In this document: one piece after another, positions 16,220 to 26,093 of the stretch | How the letters are laid out: each line of letters begins with the position of its first letter | Position numbering within the stretch: the stretch's first letter is position 1 | Position numbers and translations under genes: made by a program | Assembly: GCF_003254585.1 (NCBI RefSeq) | Contig: NZ_QJGZ01000040.1 | Coordinates: 124,001-188,000, forward strand | Reading direction: 5' to 3' | Source of the DNA: Flavobacterium sharifuzzamanii | GTDB taxonomy: Bacteria; Bacteroidota; Bacteroidia; Flavobacteriales; Flavobacteriaceae | Length of the DNA: 64,000 nt | Notes under the pieces: model-generated | Database searches by the model: none | What the model was told of the DNA's origin: nothing | What the model saw: only the letters and a program-made list of their open reading frames with translations

Positions 16220-17743
16220 CTAATTTATAAAGATACAATCTACATAAGTTTTATAATCATCAATAGTATCATCTTTTATTGAATAATGAAGGAGAGTATA
16301 CTCAAAAAGAGATTTGTCATAATTATTTTTGATTAATTGATTTTCATATAAGTCATTTAATTTTTGTATTGTTTTTATTTCTCCTTTTAATAGTTTGTCC
16401 AATATTTGTTGATTAATAAGAGTGTATTGATAGTTTCCATATTTTTCTTTTTTAAACCATTTTGCATCTGCTAATTCATAAATACCATTAAGCCCTCTAT
16501 CCTTTGCTTCTTCAACAGCATCTGAAACCATTCCATTCCAAACTTGTTCAATAGGTTTGCTAATGCTAGGATAAACAATTGCATTTAAAAAGTCTAAAGG
16601 AGCAAACATGGTTGTAATAGTTTCCATTTTTTTTTCATCCATTGCAAAACGTAATAGATCTAGAGCTTGTAAGGTATAATCTAGTTTTTCTACATTTTTT
16701 AATAGCGTATTACGTACTCCAACTTCTCTAAAATAATCAAGCTGGCTTATACCCTTTGTGGTAACAAGTTTTCCTTCTTTTATGTAGCCAAAATTTGCAG
16801 CTTGTGTAATTTCGTAAAGTTTACCGCTGTTTTCAAATACGGGTTTAGTGTAAAGTCTTTTACTAAATTCTATTTTACCCAAGTTGTTGGCTAAAAATCC
16901 TTTTTTGAGTTTTTTTACCGCAATAGAATACCTTAGTTTATCACTGTATTTTACCATCTTTTCGCGAACATCTGCGATGGCGTTATCTTTAATATCGTCG
17001 AGAATAGTATCCATTATTTTTTCTAATTCTTTCGATGGTTCTACAATGGCAACAATTCCAGCAGAGAAAACAATAAGTTCGCCGTCTGCAGCTCTAATTT
17101 CTGGAAAGCCATAACCTTCATAGGCAGGTTTTATAAATAAATTAGTTTCAGAAGCGTAAACACTCAATAAATTATTATTTGAAATCCAATCCTGATTACG
17201 ATATTTCCAAGTCCAATAAAAATCTAGACAGCCATCTTTAAAATAACCTTTGTCTGATAAAAGATCACTATTCCATTTTGGGTTCAAAAATAACTCAATG
17301 GTCATAATGTGTTTTCCATTTACTTCTCTTACAATAGCATTTCTATAAACTTTTTTACCATCGAGTTTATCATCATCAGGAACTAGCCAATCCAGAAACA
17401 TTCCAGTATCTTTATCCCATAGCTGAAACGTAATAATCGTACCGACAGAAATATCATTGCTCACAGTCAATTGAAAATAAACGGTTTTACCTAAAGAAGA
17501 TTTAGGTCCTCTGTTGTCCTGTTCTAAATTTCTCATTCCTTCATAATCTGAAGTCCAACAACCTGAGAAAGCAATTTCAGGCTCTTCTCTAACTGGTCTT
17601 GGTTCAGGTTCTCCATAGGTATATTCGGGTGCGAAATATTCGATACGTCTATTGGAGATTATTTCTATTTCGTTTGCCCAAATTTTTGTAGTTCCTCTTA
17701 CAATATAAGTGGCATTGCCACCAACGCGTCTGGTTTTGGTCAT
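16220..17743 (-). CDS. Hypothetical protein (507 aa), candidate secreted effector
   Basis: No signal peptide. The N-terminus (MTKTRRVGGNATYIVRGTTK, then IWANEIEIISNRRIEYFAPE) looks like a beta-strand targeting region and is followed by TYGEPEPRPV. Residues about 60-220 form a beta-sandwich-like domain rich in Trp (YFQLTVSNDISVGTIITFQL, FYWTWKYRNQDW). The second half (235-507) is helical and has no recognised catalytic motif. My recollection is that similar N-terminal regions occur in Bacteroidota proteins associated with type VI secretion, but I cannot verify this. The gene is followed within 4 bases by a lipoprotein gene, supporting an effector-immunity reading. An intracellular structural role is also possible. 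Confidence 0.6.
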   Translation of the reverse strand: MTKTRRVGGNATYIVRGTTKIWANEIEIISNRRIEYFAPEYTYGEPEPRPVREEPEIAFSGCWTSDYEGMRNLEQDNRGPKSSLGKTVYFQLTVSNDISVGTIITFQLWDKDTGMFLDWLVPDDDKLDGKKVYRNAIVREVNGKHIMTIELFLNPKWNSDLLSDKGYFKDGCLDFYWTWKYRNQDWISNNNLLSVYASETNLFIKPAYEGYGFPEIRAADGELIVFSAGIVAIVEPSKELEKIMDTILDDIKDNAIADVREKMVKYSDKLRYSIAVKKLKKGFLANNLGKIEFSKRLYTKPVFENSGKLYEITQAANFGYIKEGKLVTTKGISQLDYFREVGVRNTLLKNVEKLDYTLQALDLLRFAMDEKKMETITTMFAPLDFLNAIVYPSISKPIEQVWNGMVSDAVEEAKDRGLNGIYELADAKWFKKEKYGNYQYTLINQQILDKLLKGEIKTIQKLNDLYENQLIKNNYDKSLFEYTLLHYSIKDDTIDDYKTYVDCIFIN

Positions 17744-17852
17744 AAGGCATAATTATTTAAATAGTTAGTAAAAAAAACGCAATTTTTTGGATTTTATCTT
17801 ACTTTCTAAATGTATGCACAAGTAGATTAGGTAAAAACCTTTAGAGGTTTTA

Positions 17853-17874
17853 TTTATATCAAAATAAGGTTTTT
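17853..17874. promoter_or_regulatory. Shared upstream motif, copy 2
   Basis: Same 22 bases as 13825-13846, 110 bases upstream of the 507-aa gene. The rest of the 310-base gap between that gene and the RND operon holds only the terminator at 17936-17978. Confidence 0.5.
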
Positions 17875-17935
17875 GTGAAACGGTTATTATTTTTTCTTCT
17901 CTGTATTTGAATAATTGAATCTTAAATTATTTTAC

Positions 17936-17978
17936 AAAAAAAGGACAGTCCTTCCAATTAAAGAAGAACTGCCCTTTT
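17936..17978 (-). terminator. Terminator of the second RND operon
   Basis: On the minus strand GGGCAGTTCTTC and GAAGGACTGTCC pair around a short loop and are followed by seven T residues; located about 80 bases after the adaptor stop at 18055. Confidence 0.75.
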
Positions 17979-18054
17979 AGGCAAATTTTTAAATTTGCAT
18001 TCCTAAGAATGCGTACAGTTTTTGGTAATCACTAAATTGAAGACTAAACGCAGG

Positions 18055-19143
18055 TTATTCGTTTATGACATCGCCTTCCTTAGTTTCTTCGCTGGCAATT
18101 TTTACCAGTTTATCGTTTGGAGTTAAGTCGCCAAAAATTTCAATTTTATCTTCGATTTCTCTTCCTTTTTTAATCTCCACTCTTGTTGCTTTGTGGTTTA
18201 CTACTTTTACCACATATATTCCTTCTGCAGAACTTACTACTGCCGATTTTGGCACTACAAATGTGCTGTCTTTCGCGTTAAGAGGCAACAAAACTTCGGC
18301 AACCATTCCAGGCAATAAATTTCCTTTCGTGTTATGAACGTCCATTTCAACTCTTTCAGAACGCAGTTTCAAATCTAAAGCGCCAGACATTCTGGTAATT
18401 TTTGCTGTAAACGTTTCTGGCAGCGATTTTACATTAAAACTCATTTCGTCGCCTGGGTGTAAATATCCTGTGTACAATTCTGGAACAGAAACCGCCAAAC
18501 GTAATTTGCTTTGCTCCTGAATCGTTAATAAAGGCAAATCTGAACCTTTTCCTGCTGGCCCAACAAATGTTCCTAAATTCACATTTCTAGCCGCTACAAC
18601 GCCATCAAAAGGCGCACGAATTTCTAAGTAACCTCTCATAATCGCAATTTCTTTATGAGCCGCAATTGCCGCTTGAAGTTGTGCGTAATCAGAATTCTTT
18701 TTTCCGCTTGCCATTTCTAAGTCGTTTTTAGAAATTGTTCCTTCAACCTTGCTTGTTTCGTACAAACGGTTGTAAGTGCTTTTGCTGGTTGCATAAATCG
18801 CTTCCATAGATTTCAGTCTTGATTCGGCCGCAGCTAATTGTGAGCTGATTTCAGGTGCTTCTAAAACAATTAAAAGCTGTCCTTTTTTTACTTTCGTACC
18901 AATATCAACTTTCAATAATTTTACGAAACTGCTCACTTTTGCATACAAATCAACTTGTTGGAAACCGGTTAATTCAGCTGGTAAACGCAATTCTGTTGTC
19001 AGTTTTTCTTTCGCTAAAGCGAAAGTTTCAACTTTAGGTTCGATTTCTGCTTTCGCAGTTTCTTCTTTTTTCTTTTCGCAGCCGCTTAATACAACTAGTG
19101 CTGTAAATAGTAATGCAGATGATTTTATAATATTACTTTTCAT
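18055..19143 (-). CDS. RND efflux periplasmic adaptor subunit (second system)
   Basis: A 362-aa membrane-fusion lipoprotein: signal MKSNIIKSSALLFTALVVLS with lipobox ending at Cys22, then a Lys/Glu-rich linker. It has the lipoyl half-motif KVDIGTKVKKGQLLIVLEAP, a helical hairpin (about 90-150), IRAPFDGVVAARNVNLGTFV, and a C-terminal beta-barrel (FVVPKSAVVSSAEGIYVV). It is the last gene of a TolC-pump-adaptor operon, an order opposite to the first efflux operon, and is separated from the pump by a family B repeat. Substrate unknown. Confidence 0.93.
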   Translation of the reverse strand: MKSNIIKSSALLFTALVVLSGCEKKKEETAKAEIEPKVETFALAKEKLTTELRLPAELTGFQQVDLYAKVSSFVKLLKVDIGTKVKKGQLLIVLEAPEISSQLAAAESRLKSMEAIYATSKSTYNRLYETSKVEGTISKNDLEMASGKKNSDYAQLQAAIAAHKEIAIMRGYLEIRAPFDGVVAARNVNLGTFVGPAGKGSDLPLLTIQEQSKLRLAVSVPELYTGYLHPGDEMSFNVKSLPETFTAKITRMSGALDLKLRSERVEMDVHNTKGNLLPGMVAEVLLPLNAKDSTFVVPKSAVVSSAEGIYVVKVVNHKATRVEIKKGREIEDKIEIFGDLTPNDKLVKIASEETKEGDVINE

Positions 19144-19196
19144 TTTTTGGTTTTATATAATGAATATGTTTTTTAACTCTTTGGGATTAATTGTTT

Positions 19197-19333
19197 TAAC
19201 ACATAGATACATAGCTTTTCTTTGTGCACAAAAGGCGTTTCACTTGTTTCAATGCACATAGCTATGTGTGAAAACTAGTTTTTTTCTTTTACCTTTTTTT
19301 ATTTAAAATTAAAATCTATGTTTCTATGTGTTA
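19197..19333. repeat. Family B 138-bp dispersed repeat, copy 4
   Basis: TAACACATAGATACATAG at the left, CTATGTTTCTATGTGTTA at the right, AAAGGCGTTTCACTT inside. It lies between pump and adaptor genes of the second efflux operon, so it is probably transcribed. Confidence 0.9.
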
Positions 19334-19376
19334 AAAAAATTACACCCAACGGTTTATAACTTTCGACTTTATGACT

Positions 19377-22300
19377 TTAGACTTTCGACTTATTCAATGA
19401 TGAGATATAATGGATGCTTTCTTCGTCTTCAGGATCTAAAGAAACCGATTGTGTCGATGTTTTTTCTTGTGCCCACGCAAAGATTTGCGGAAGGATTAAC
19501 AATACGGCAAAAGTAGAAAATAATAATCCACCGATAACCGCTCTTCCTAACGGAGAAACTTGATCGCCTCCTTCGCCGTGTCCAATTGCCATTGGCAACA
19601 TACCCATAATCATCGCAACCGAAGTCATGATAATTGGACGAAGACGCAAGGCAGCTGCTTCACGCGCAGATTCTAAGGCATTTCCGTTTATTTTTCGAAG
19701 CTGTTCGGCATTCGTAACCAATAAAACGGCGTTGGCAATAGAAACCCCAACCGACATGATGATTCCCATATACGATTGCAAGTTAAGCGTAGAACCTGTA
19801 ATAGTCAGCATTAATAAAGCGCCTAAAACTACGGCAGGAACGGTGGTTAAAATAACCAGCGAAACTTTGAACGATTGGAAATTAGCGGCCAGCATTAAGA
19901 AGATTACAAACACAGCGACCAATAATCCTGTTTGTAAGCTGCTTAATGTCTCTGTCAGTACAGTACTTAGTCCGATTGGCGTGATAAACAAACCACGTGG
20001 TAATTCTCCCAATGAACTAATCGTTTTGCTCACATCTTTTGATGCCGTCCCCAAATCGGTTTTGTAGATGTTTGCTGTAACGGTAATGTACGGCATGGCC
20101 CCTAAATTGTCATTTTCACCGCTTACAAAACCTGGTGTAATTTTGGCAACGTCACTTAAAACAGGACGAAGAGAGTTTTTCAATACCGGAATTTCTCCAA
20201 TATCGGTTTTGCTTTTCATTTTATTTAAAGGCACTTGAACTTGAACAGAATATGATAATCCTGCTTTTTCATCGACCCAGTTATTTTTTTCGGTATAACG
20301 TGAAGATGAAGTCGAAGCCACAAGCGAACGTGAAATATCATTCATATCAACTCCCAATTCAGCAGCACGAGTTCTGTCAATATCAATATTCATTGCTGGA
20401 TAATGAATTGGCTGACCAATTTGCACGTCTCTGAAATATGAAATCGCTTTTAGTTTGTCTACAATTTGAGTTGCGTATAATTCATTTTTCTTTTTGTCTT
20501 TTCCAGCCACTCGAATCTCGATTGGAGTAGGAGAACCTTGGCTTAAAACTTTATCTGTCAATTCGATTGGCTCAAAAGAAAGTTTAGTGTCTGGCAATAC
20601 TTTTTTAAGTCTCGCTCTGAACTCATCTTTAAAATCGTCCATATCTTCATGATAGTCTTTTAAACTCACTTGGAAAACCGCTTCATGAGAACCCGCCATG
20701 AACAAATAAATCGGGTTGATTGAGAATAGTGAAGGGTGCTGACCAACATATACAGACGAAATTCCGATATGATCTTTTCCGACCATTTTTTCCAATTCTT
20801 TTAAAACAATTCTAGCTTGTTCTTCTGTTCTTTCCAAACGCGTTCCGTCAACTGCACGCATTCTCAACTGAAACTGACTTGAGTTGGTTCTCGGGAAAAC
20901 GTCTTTTCCAATAAAACTAATAAATACAATGGCCAAAGCAGTTGCAGCAACCAGATATGTAATACTTGTTGCTTTTTTGTGAACAAACAAACGATCTAAA
21001 GTTCGCATGAAACGATTTCTGAATCTTTCGAAACCGCTTACTTTTCCATCATTGTTGAAATCTTCTCTTTCAACCAAATCCTTTTTCTGACCAATTAAAT
21101 TTTGCTCAGATTCTGGTGTTAAACCGCAGTCGTTAAACTCAGCTTCGTCATCTGTAATTTCTGGTCCATGTGCATGTTTTTCATGTCCTTTCATCATCCA
21201 GTTGGCCATTACAGGCACAAAAGTTTGAGATAGTAAGAACGAAATAACCATAGAAAAACCAATTGCTAAAGCTAAAGGCAAGAACAACGCTCCCGGAATA
21301 CCAACCATAGTAAATGCTGGAGCAAATACGGCTAGAATACAAAGAAGGATCAATAATTTTGGCAAGGCGATTTCTTTACAGGCGTCCCAAATGGCGAGTG
21401 CTTTTGGTTTTCCCATATCGAGATGCTGGTGAATATTTTCGATCGTTACCGTACTTTCATCCACCAAAATACCAATTGCCAATGCTAATCCCGATAATGA
21501 CATTAAGTTAATCGTCTGCCCGAATAATTTCAGGAATAAAACTCCAGAAATAATTGAAATCGGAATGGTCATAATTACGATTAATGCTGCACGACGGTCA
21601 CCAAGGAATAATAAAACCATTAATCCCGTTAGAACCGCACCGATAATTCCCTCAGTAATCAAACTTTTAACCGAGTTAATTACATAAACCGATTGATCAA
21701 ATTCGTACGTAATGTTTACATCTTCAGGAAGTGTGCTCTGAATTTTAGGAAGTTCTTTTTTCAATTTCTGAACCACGTCCCAAGTCGAAGCGTCTCCCGC
21801 TTTTGCAATACTAATGTAAACCGAACGTTTTCCGTTTACTAAAGCATAACCAGCTGTAATATCGGCACCGTCTTTTACATTAGCAACATCGCCTAATTTT
21901 AAGTTTTGAACACCGCCTTTGAATAACGGAATTTGTTCAAAATCTTTAATTTCTTTAATGGTATTATTAGTTGGCGTAATATAGTTTTTGTCGCCCATAC
22001 GAACGTTTCCTGATGGAGCCGTTTGGTTGTTTAAACGAATCGCTTCTACGATTTGATCTGGCGTCATATTATGAGAACGCAATAAATCTGGATCTACGTT
22101 TACCTCAATAGTTCTTGGGCTTCCTCCAAATGGTGCTGGAGATAATAAACCAGGAATCGAAGTAAAAGAAGCACGAACATAAACGTTGGCTAAATCCTGC
22201 AATTCGTTGTTTGATCTAATTTTACTGCTCAGAACCAATTGTCCGATTGGCAGAGAAGAAGCATCAAAACGAATGATAAACGGAGGTTGTGTTCCTGGAG

Positions 22301-22658
22301 GGAAAACCGCTTGGATTCTGTTTGAAAGCGCACTTAACTCGGCAGCTGCCTGAGCCATGTTGGTTCCTTCGTAATAGGTTAATTTCATAATCATTAACCC
22401 CTGAATATTTTTGGTTTCTACCGATTTGATACCGTTCGAAAAAGGTAAAACGTTTACGTAGTTTTTGGCAAAATAAGCCTCCATCTGATCTGGCGTATAA
22501 CCTCCAAACGGATGCGCAATATAGATAACCGGCAAATTCATTTTTGGCAGAATGTCTACCTTAATGTCTCTTATGGCACCAATTCCGAAGAAAAATAGAC
22601 CCGCAACCAATACTAAAATGGAAATGGGTTTGCGGAGTGCAAAACGTATTAAATTCAT
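19377..22658 (-). CDS. RND efflux pump inner-membrane subunit (second system)
   Basis: A 1093-aa AcrB-superfamily transporter, slightly longer than usual through a charged loop of about 55 residues between the halves (EITDDEAEFNDCGLTPESEQ region). It begins MNLIRFALRKPISILVLVAG and ends with a soluble tail. The TM4 relay motif reads GILVDESTVTIENIH: the usual second aspartate of the DD pair is glutamate, a change that keeps the charge. LRLRPIIMTSVAMIMGMLPM is conserved. Twelve membrane spans are expected. It resembles HAE1-like pumps of Bacteroidota operons that begin with a TolC gene. The next gene upstream (TolC) is 12 bases away. Confidence 0.93.
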   Translation of the reverse strand: MNLIRFALRKPISILVLVAGLFFFGIGAIRDIKVDILPKMNLPVIYIAHPFGGYTPDQMEAYFAKNYVNVLPFSNGIKSVETKNIQGLMIMKLTYYEGTNMAQAAAELSALSNRIQAVFPPGTQPPFIIRFDASSLPIGQLVLSSKIRSNNELQDLANVYVRASFTSIPGLLSPAPFGGSPRTIEVNVDPDLLRSHNMTPDQIVEAIRLNNQTAPSGNVRMGDKNYITPTNNTIKEIKDFEQIPLFKGGVQNLKLGDVANVKDGADITAGYALVNGKRSVYISIAKAGDASTWDVVQKLKKELPKIQSTLPEDVNITYEFDQSVYVINSVKSLITEGIIGAVLTGLMVLLFLGDRRAALIVIMTIPISIISGVLFLKLFGQTINLMSLSGLALAIGILVDESTVTIENIHQHLDMGKPKALAIWDACKEIALPKLLILLCILAVFAPAFTMVGIPGALFLPLALAIGFSMVISFLLSQTFVPVMANWMMKGHEKHAHGPEITDDEAEFNDCGLTPESEQNLIGQKKDLVEREDFNNDGKVSGFERFRNRFMRTLDRLFVHKKATSITYLVAATALAIVFISFIGKDVFPRTNSSQFQLRMRAVDGTRLERTEEQARIVLKELEKMVGKDHIGISSVYVGQHPSLFSINPIYLFMAGSHEAVFQVSLKDYHEDMDDFKDEFRARLKKVLPDTKLSFEPIELTDKVLSQGSPTPIEIRVAGKDKKKNELYATQIVDKLKAISYFRDVQIGQPIHYPAMNIDIDRTRAAELGVDMNDISRSLVASTSSSRYTEKNNWVDEKAGLSYSVQVQVPLNKMKSKTDIGEIPVLKNSLRPVLSDVAKITPGFVSGENDNLGAMPYITVTANIYKTDLGTASKDVSKTISSLGELPRGLFITPIGLSTVLTETLSSLQTGLLVAVFVIFLMLAANFQSFKVSLVILTTVPAVVLGALLMLTITGSTLNLQSYMGIIMSVGVSIANAVLLVTNAEQLRKINGNALESAREAAALRLRPIIMTSVAMIMGMLPMAIGHGEGGDQVSPLGRAVIGGLLFSTFAVLLILPQIFAWAQEKTSTQSVSLDPEDEESIHYISSLNKSKV

Positions 22659-22670
22659 TAGGATTTATAA

Positions 22671-24056
22671 TTAAAATTCATTTATAAATAAGTCAAAATT
22701 TCCTGTTGCAGCGACTTTCAATAAGTACGATTGCCACACATTATTATTGACAATATCTCGATCGATTTCAGCGCGATTTAGCGTAAACATGGTTTGAGTC
22801 AAATCAGTTAAATCAGTTAGACCATTTTTGTACAATGTCGATTTCTGAATGTAAGCTCTTTGCGCGGCATCAACCTGAATTGGCGCTTCGGCATAATTTT
22901 CCAAAGTAATTTTAATTTTATCTTCGGCAAAAGTCAGCTGCGATTTTAATTCTCTGTCGGCCTGATTGTACTCTTCTTGCAATGCTTGAGAAACAAATTT
23001 CTGAGCGCTTACTTGCTTGCTTGATCTGAAAGGTGTGGTCAAATTCCACGTAATTCCAACTCCAACCAAATAATTGGTACGATCTGGATTTACGCCATCC
23101 CAATAATTTCTCGTAAAAGCATTTTGATTGGTTGCATACGAATTGTCAAATCCAGAAGCTCTGGTTTGTAAAACCCCAAAAGCACTCATTGTTGGATAAT
23201 AGAAACGTTTGTACAATTTAACCTGCTGATTGCTGTAATCGATTTTGGTTTTGTAGAATTGTAATAAAGGGTGAAGGCTGTCTGTAGCAATTTCTTTAGT
23301 TACCAATTCTTTCGGAATTTGAGTTACAAATAAAGTATCGGTAACGAAATCCTGCGGAGCAACGCCCATTAAATCGACTAATTTGTTGTTTTGTTCCTTA
23401 ACAAAGTTTCTGGCTAAGTTTAAAGCGATTTTTGCTTTAGAGACTTCGGCTGTAGCCAATGTAGAATCGACTCCGGCCAATAATCCGTTTTTAACTCTTG
23501 CAACAGCTGTCTTTTTGAAGACTTCTGCGCGGTCTAAGTTTTTTTGCTGCGAAATCAGCAATCTTTGGCTAGCCAATAAATTCAAATAAGCAGCCGAAAT
23601 TTTGATTTCCTGTTGGAATTTTTCCTGCTGCAAGTCTTTTTCTTTAGCCTGAACATCAATTTTAGATAAATTGATTTTTTCCTGTGTTTTTCCGAAGGTG
23701 AAAAAATCCCAGTTCATGTTGACTAAATAAAGTGCACCAAATGCTGAGTTCCAGTTTTGTTCTGGAAGAGGAAGTCCTGATGATGCAACTCCTAAACCTC
23801 CAAAACCATACAACGGTCCGTTTTGTCCGTTTACAGTTCCGTAATCCTGCTGTGCCGATAAATTCAAGTTTGGCAGATAATCACGGCGAGATTGTTTTAG
23901 AGTCTCTTTTGATGCATTGGTGTAATTGTTTTTTGCTCGGATAGAACCGTAGTTTTCAAGACCTATCTTTAATGCTTCTTTTAAAGACAGGGTTTGAGCA
24001 TAACCGATTGAGGCAAAAATCAATAAAAATAGTAAGGTAATTTTTTTGAAATACAT
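22671..24056 (-). CDS. TolC family outer-membrane efflux protein
   Basis: A 461-aa protein with a cleavable signal peptide (MYFKKITLLFLLIFASIGYA, cleavage before QTLSLKEAL), not a lipoprotein. The two outer-membrane efflux protein repeats are visible, with SLKEALKIGLENYGSIRAK at the start and KSQLTFAEDKIKITLENYAE in the second helical barrel. First gene of the second RND operon. The divergent LytS/LytTR two-component genes start 175 bases away and are candidate regulators of the operon. Confidence 0.92.
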   Translation of the reverse strand: MYFKKITLLFLLIFASIGYAQTLSLKEALKIGLENYGSIRAKNNYTNASKETLKQSRRDYLPNLNLSAQQDYGTVNGQNGPLYGFGGLGVASSGLPLPEQNWNSAFGALYLVNMNWDFFTFGKTQEKINLSKIDVQAKEKDLQQEKFQQEIKISAAYLNLLASQRLLISQQKNLDRAEVFKKTAVARVKNGLLAGVDSTLATAEVSKAKIALNLARNFVKEQNNKLVDLMGVAPQDFVTDTLFVTQIPKELVTKEIATDSLHPLLQFYKTKIDYSNQQVKLYKRFYYPTMSAFGVLQTRASGFDNSYATNQNAFTRNYWDGVNPDRTNYLVGVGITWNLTTPFRSSKQVSAQKFVSQALQEEYNQADRELKSQLTFAEDKIKITLENYAEAPIQVDAAQRAYIQKSTLYKNGLTDLTDLTQTMFTLNRAEIDRDIVNNNVWQSYLLKVAATGNFDLFINEF

Positions 24057-24231
24057 AAACTCAAGGTGTGAATAGAAATGTTTTTTGATGAAACAAATTT
24101 ATTTCTCTTATACTGATAAAAGTCAGGTTAAGTGATGTACTGCACTAGTAAATGACGAATTGAATTGGTCATTTTTTGAAAAAAATAATTAAATAATTGT
24201 TCGTACTTTGTAAACTATTTCAAAATTAAGA

Positions 24232-25269
24232 ATGAACAAAAGAATTGATAACATACTGGATAACAAATGGTGGCAGGAGGTTGCCGTTGTCCTTTTTTCA
24301 TTTACAATATATACCCTAAAAAATGATTGGATGTTGTTTAGTTCCTTCATTTCTATAGCAATGGGTGTATTTTTTTATTGCATTTTATACATGCATGCCC
24401 AATTTAATCGCTTTTTTATCCTTCCGATTTTATTCAAAGCAAACAAACCTTTTACCTATATTGTTTTAACGCTCTTTGGAGTTTTTGTATTTTCTGTCAT
24501 TTTGTATGAAATTACAAGGATGGATATGTTTGCCAAATGCCATTTGTACCAAAACTCGCATCAGAGAAGTTATGCGTACCAATTGGCTAGTGTTTTAGGA
24601 ACTTTGGTCTGCATTCTAAGTCCGATTATTGTCTTTAAGTTTTATCGTATTCATAGAAAACAAACCGATGCGGCTTTATTGTTCAATCAAATGCAATTAA
24701 ATTCATTGAAAGGACAATTAAATCCGCATTTTTTGTTTAATACTTTTAATACGCTTTACGGAATAAGCCTTCAGTTTCCAGACAGAACGCCAGATTTAAT
24801 TATGAAAGTTTCGCAGTTAATGCGTTATCAATTGGAAAGTAACAGTAAACAATGTGTATCTTTAGAAGATGAACTAGAGTTTATAAATAGTTACGTTCAG
24901 CTTGAAAAAGAGCGTGTTGGTTATCGATGTGATATTACTTTTGAAAGTAATGTTGATAACGAGAATGCGTATAAAATTTCGCCAATGCTTTTAATTGCAT
25001 TTATCGAAAATGCCTTTAAACATGGAACCTGCGCTATCGAAAGGTGTTTTGTAAAAATTACGATTTCAGTCGAAAAAGGATTGCTGCATCTTCATGTTGC
25101 TAATTCAATTCCGAAGAAAAATGATGTGATTTCGACTAAAATCGGTTTAAAAAACACTATCGAACGTTTGAATTTAATTTATGGGAAAGATTATAAATTG
25201 GATATAAAAGACGATAAACAGACTTATATTGTAGATTTAGAAATACAGCTTAAAAAGTTTGTAGGATGA
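24232..25269 (+). CDS. Sensor histidine kinase, LytS/YehU type
   Basis: A 345-aa membrane kinase. Four hydrophobic segments occupy residues about 15-150. The His_kinase domain starts with GQLNPHFLFNTFNTLYGI, His165 being the phospho-acceptor. The ATPase part has the N-box IAFIENAFKHGTC and a G-box-like KIGLKNTIERLNLIYG; it lacks a separate periplasmic sensor. The stop overlaps the response regulator start by four bases (ATGA), so the pair is translationally coupled. It is divergent from the RND operon, suggesting envelope-stress sensing, which is inference. Confidence 0.93.
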   Translation: MNKRIDNILDNKWWQEVAVVLFSFTIYTLKNDWMLFSSFISIAMGVFFYCILYMHAQFNRFFILPILFKANKPFTYIVLTLFGVFVFSVILYEITRMDMFAKCHLYQNSHQRSYAYQLASVLGTLVCILSPIIVFKFYRIHRKQTDAALLFNQMQLNSLKGQLNPHFLFNTFNTLYGISLQFPDRTPDLIMKVSQLMRYQLESNSKQCVSLEDELEFINSYVQLEKERVGYRCDITFESNVDNENAYKISPMLLIAFIENAFKHGTCAIERCFVKITISVEKGLLHLHVANSIPKKNDVISTKIGLKNTIERLNLIYGKDYKLDIKDDKQTYIVDLEIQLKKFVG

Positions 25270-25970
25270 GAGAAACGAAAAGATGCATTATTGTAGATGA
25301 TGAGCCCGCTGCGCATTATGTTTTGGCGAATTATATCAAACAAAATCCGCAATTAGAATTGGTTTTTCAAGGTTATAACGGCATTGAAGCGATGAATTAT
25401 CTTAGAGAAAATCCAGTCGATTTAATGTTTCTAGATATCAATATGCCTGAAATTTCAGGAATGGAACTGCTTAAGATTCTTCCAACGCATCCTAAAACTA
25501 TTTTGACTACAGCATATTCTGAATTTGCTCTTGAAAGCTATGATTATGGCGTAATTGATTATTTGCTGAAGCCGATTTATTTTCCAAGATTTCTAAAAGC
25601 AATTGATCGTTTTTTTGCAACAGAAAGCGTAAAACAAAAAGCAGAAGAAACGGTAAATTCGGTTAGCGTAAAAGTAGACGGTTATTTGATGGATATCGAA
25701 TTGGACCAGCTTTTATACGCACAGAGTTTTGGCAATTATGTAAAACTTCACACGACAAAAAGAACTTACCTAGCTTCGATAACTACGACAGAGTTTGAAA
25801 AATGTCTTCCAGAAAAGAGTTTTATGCGTATTCATAAATCATATATCGTGGCATTGGACAAAATTGATGCAACCGAAAAAGATTTTGTGGTCATTAAAAA
25901 CGAAAGAATCCCAATTGGAATTACATATAAAAGAGAACTAACAGACCGATTAAAAAAACTCGAATTGTAA
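25266..25970 (+). CDS. LytTR family response regulator
   Basis: A 234-aa regulator. The receiver domain (1-120) has the acidic pair D11-D12, phospho-acceptor D57 in LMFLDINMPE and K102 in DYLLKPI. The C-terminal LytTR DNA-binding domain (about 135-232) contains the LLYAQSFGNYVKLHTTKRTY strand pattern and FMRIHKSYIVALDKI. It is the cognate partner of the upstream kinase. Candidate targets are the divergent efflux operon and the two PepSY-like genes downstream. Confidence 0.93.
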   Translation: MRETKRCIIVDDEPAAHYVLANYIKQNPQLELVFQGYNGIEAMNYLRENPVDLMFLDINMPEISGMELLKILPTHPKTILTTAYSEFALESYDYGVIDYLLKPIYFPRFLKAIDRFFATESVKQKAEETVNSVSVKVDGYLMDIELDQLLYAQSFGNYVKLHTTKRTYLASITTTEFEKCLPEKSFMRIHKSYIVALDKIDATEKDFVVIKNERIPIGITYKRELTDRLKKLEL

Positions 25971-26093
25971 TTGAATACTTGATTTTAGAAGGGTTGTTTC
26001 AGCTGATAAAAAATGTTAATTTCTTCATGTTATCGTAAGAGAAAAAGTATTAATTTTAATACGTTGCTAAAGTTTAATTTTAAAAATGAAACT

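Noticed and set aside
18055..24056. Heavy-metal (CusA/CzcA) efflux system
   Set aside because: The adaptor has no Met- or His-rich metal site and the pump lacks an obvious CusA-type methionine relay, so a general HAE-type efflux role is preferred.
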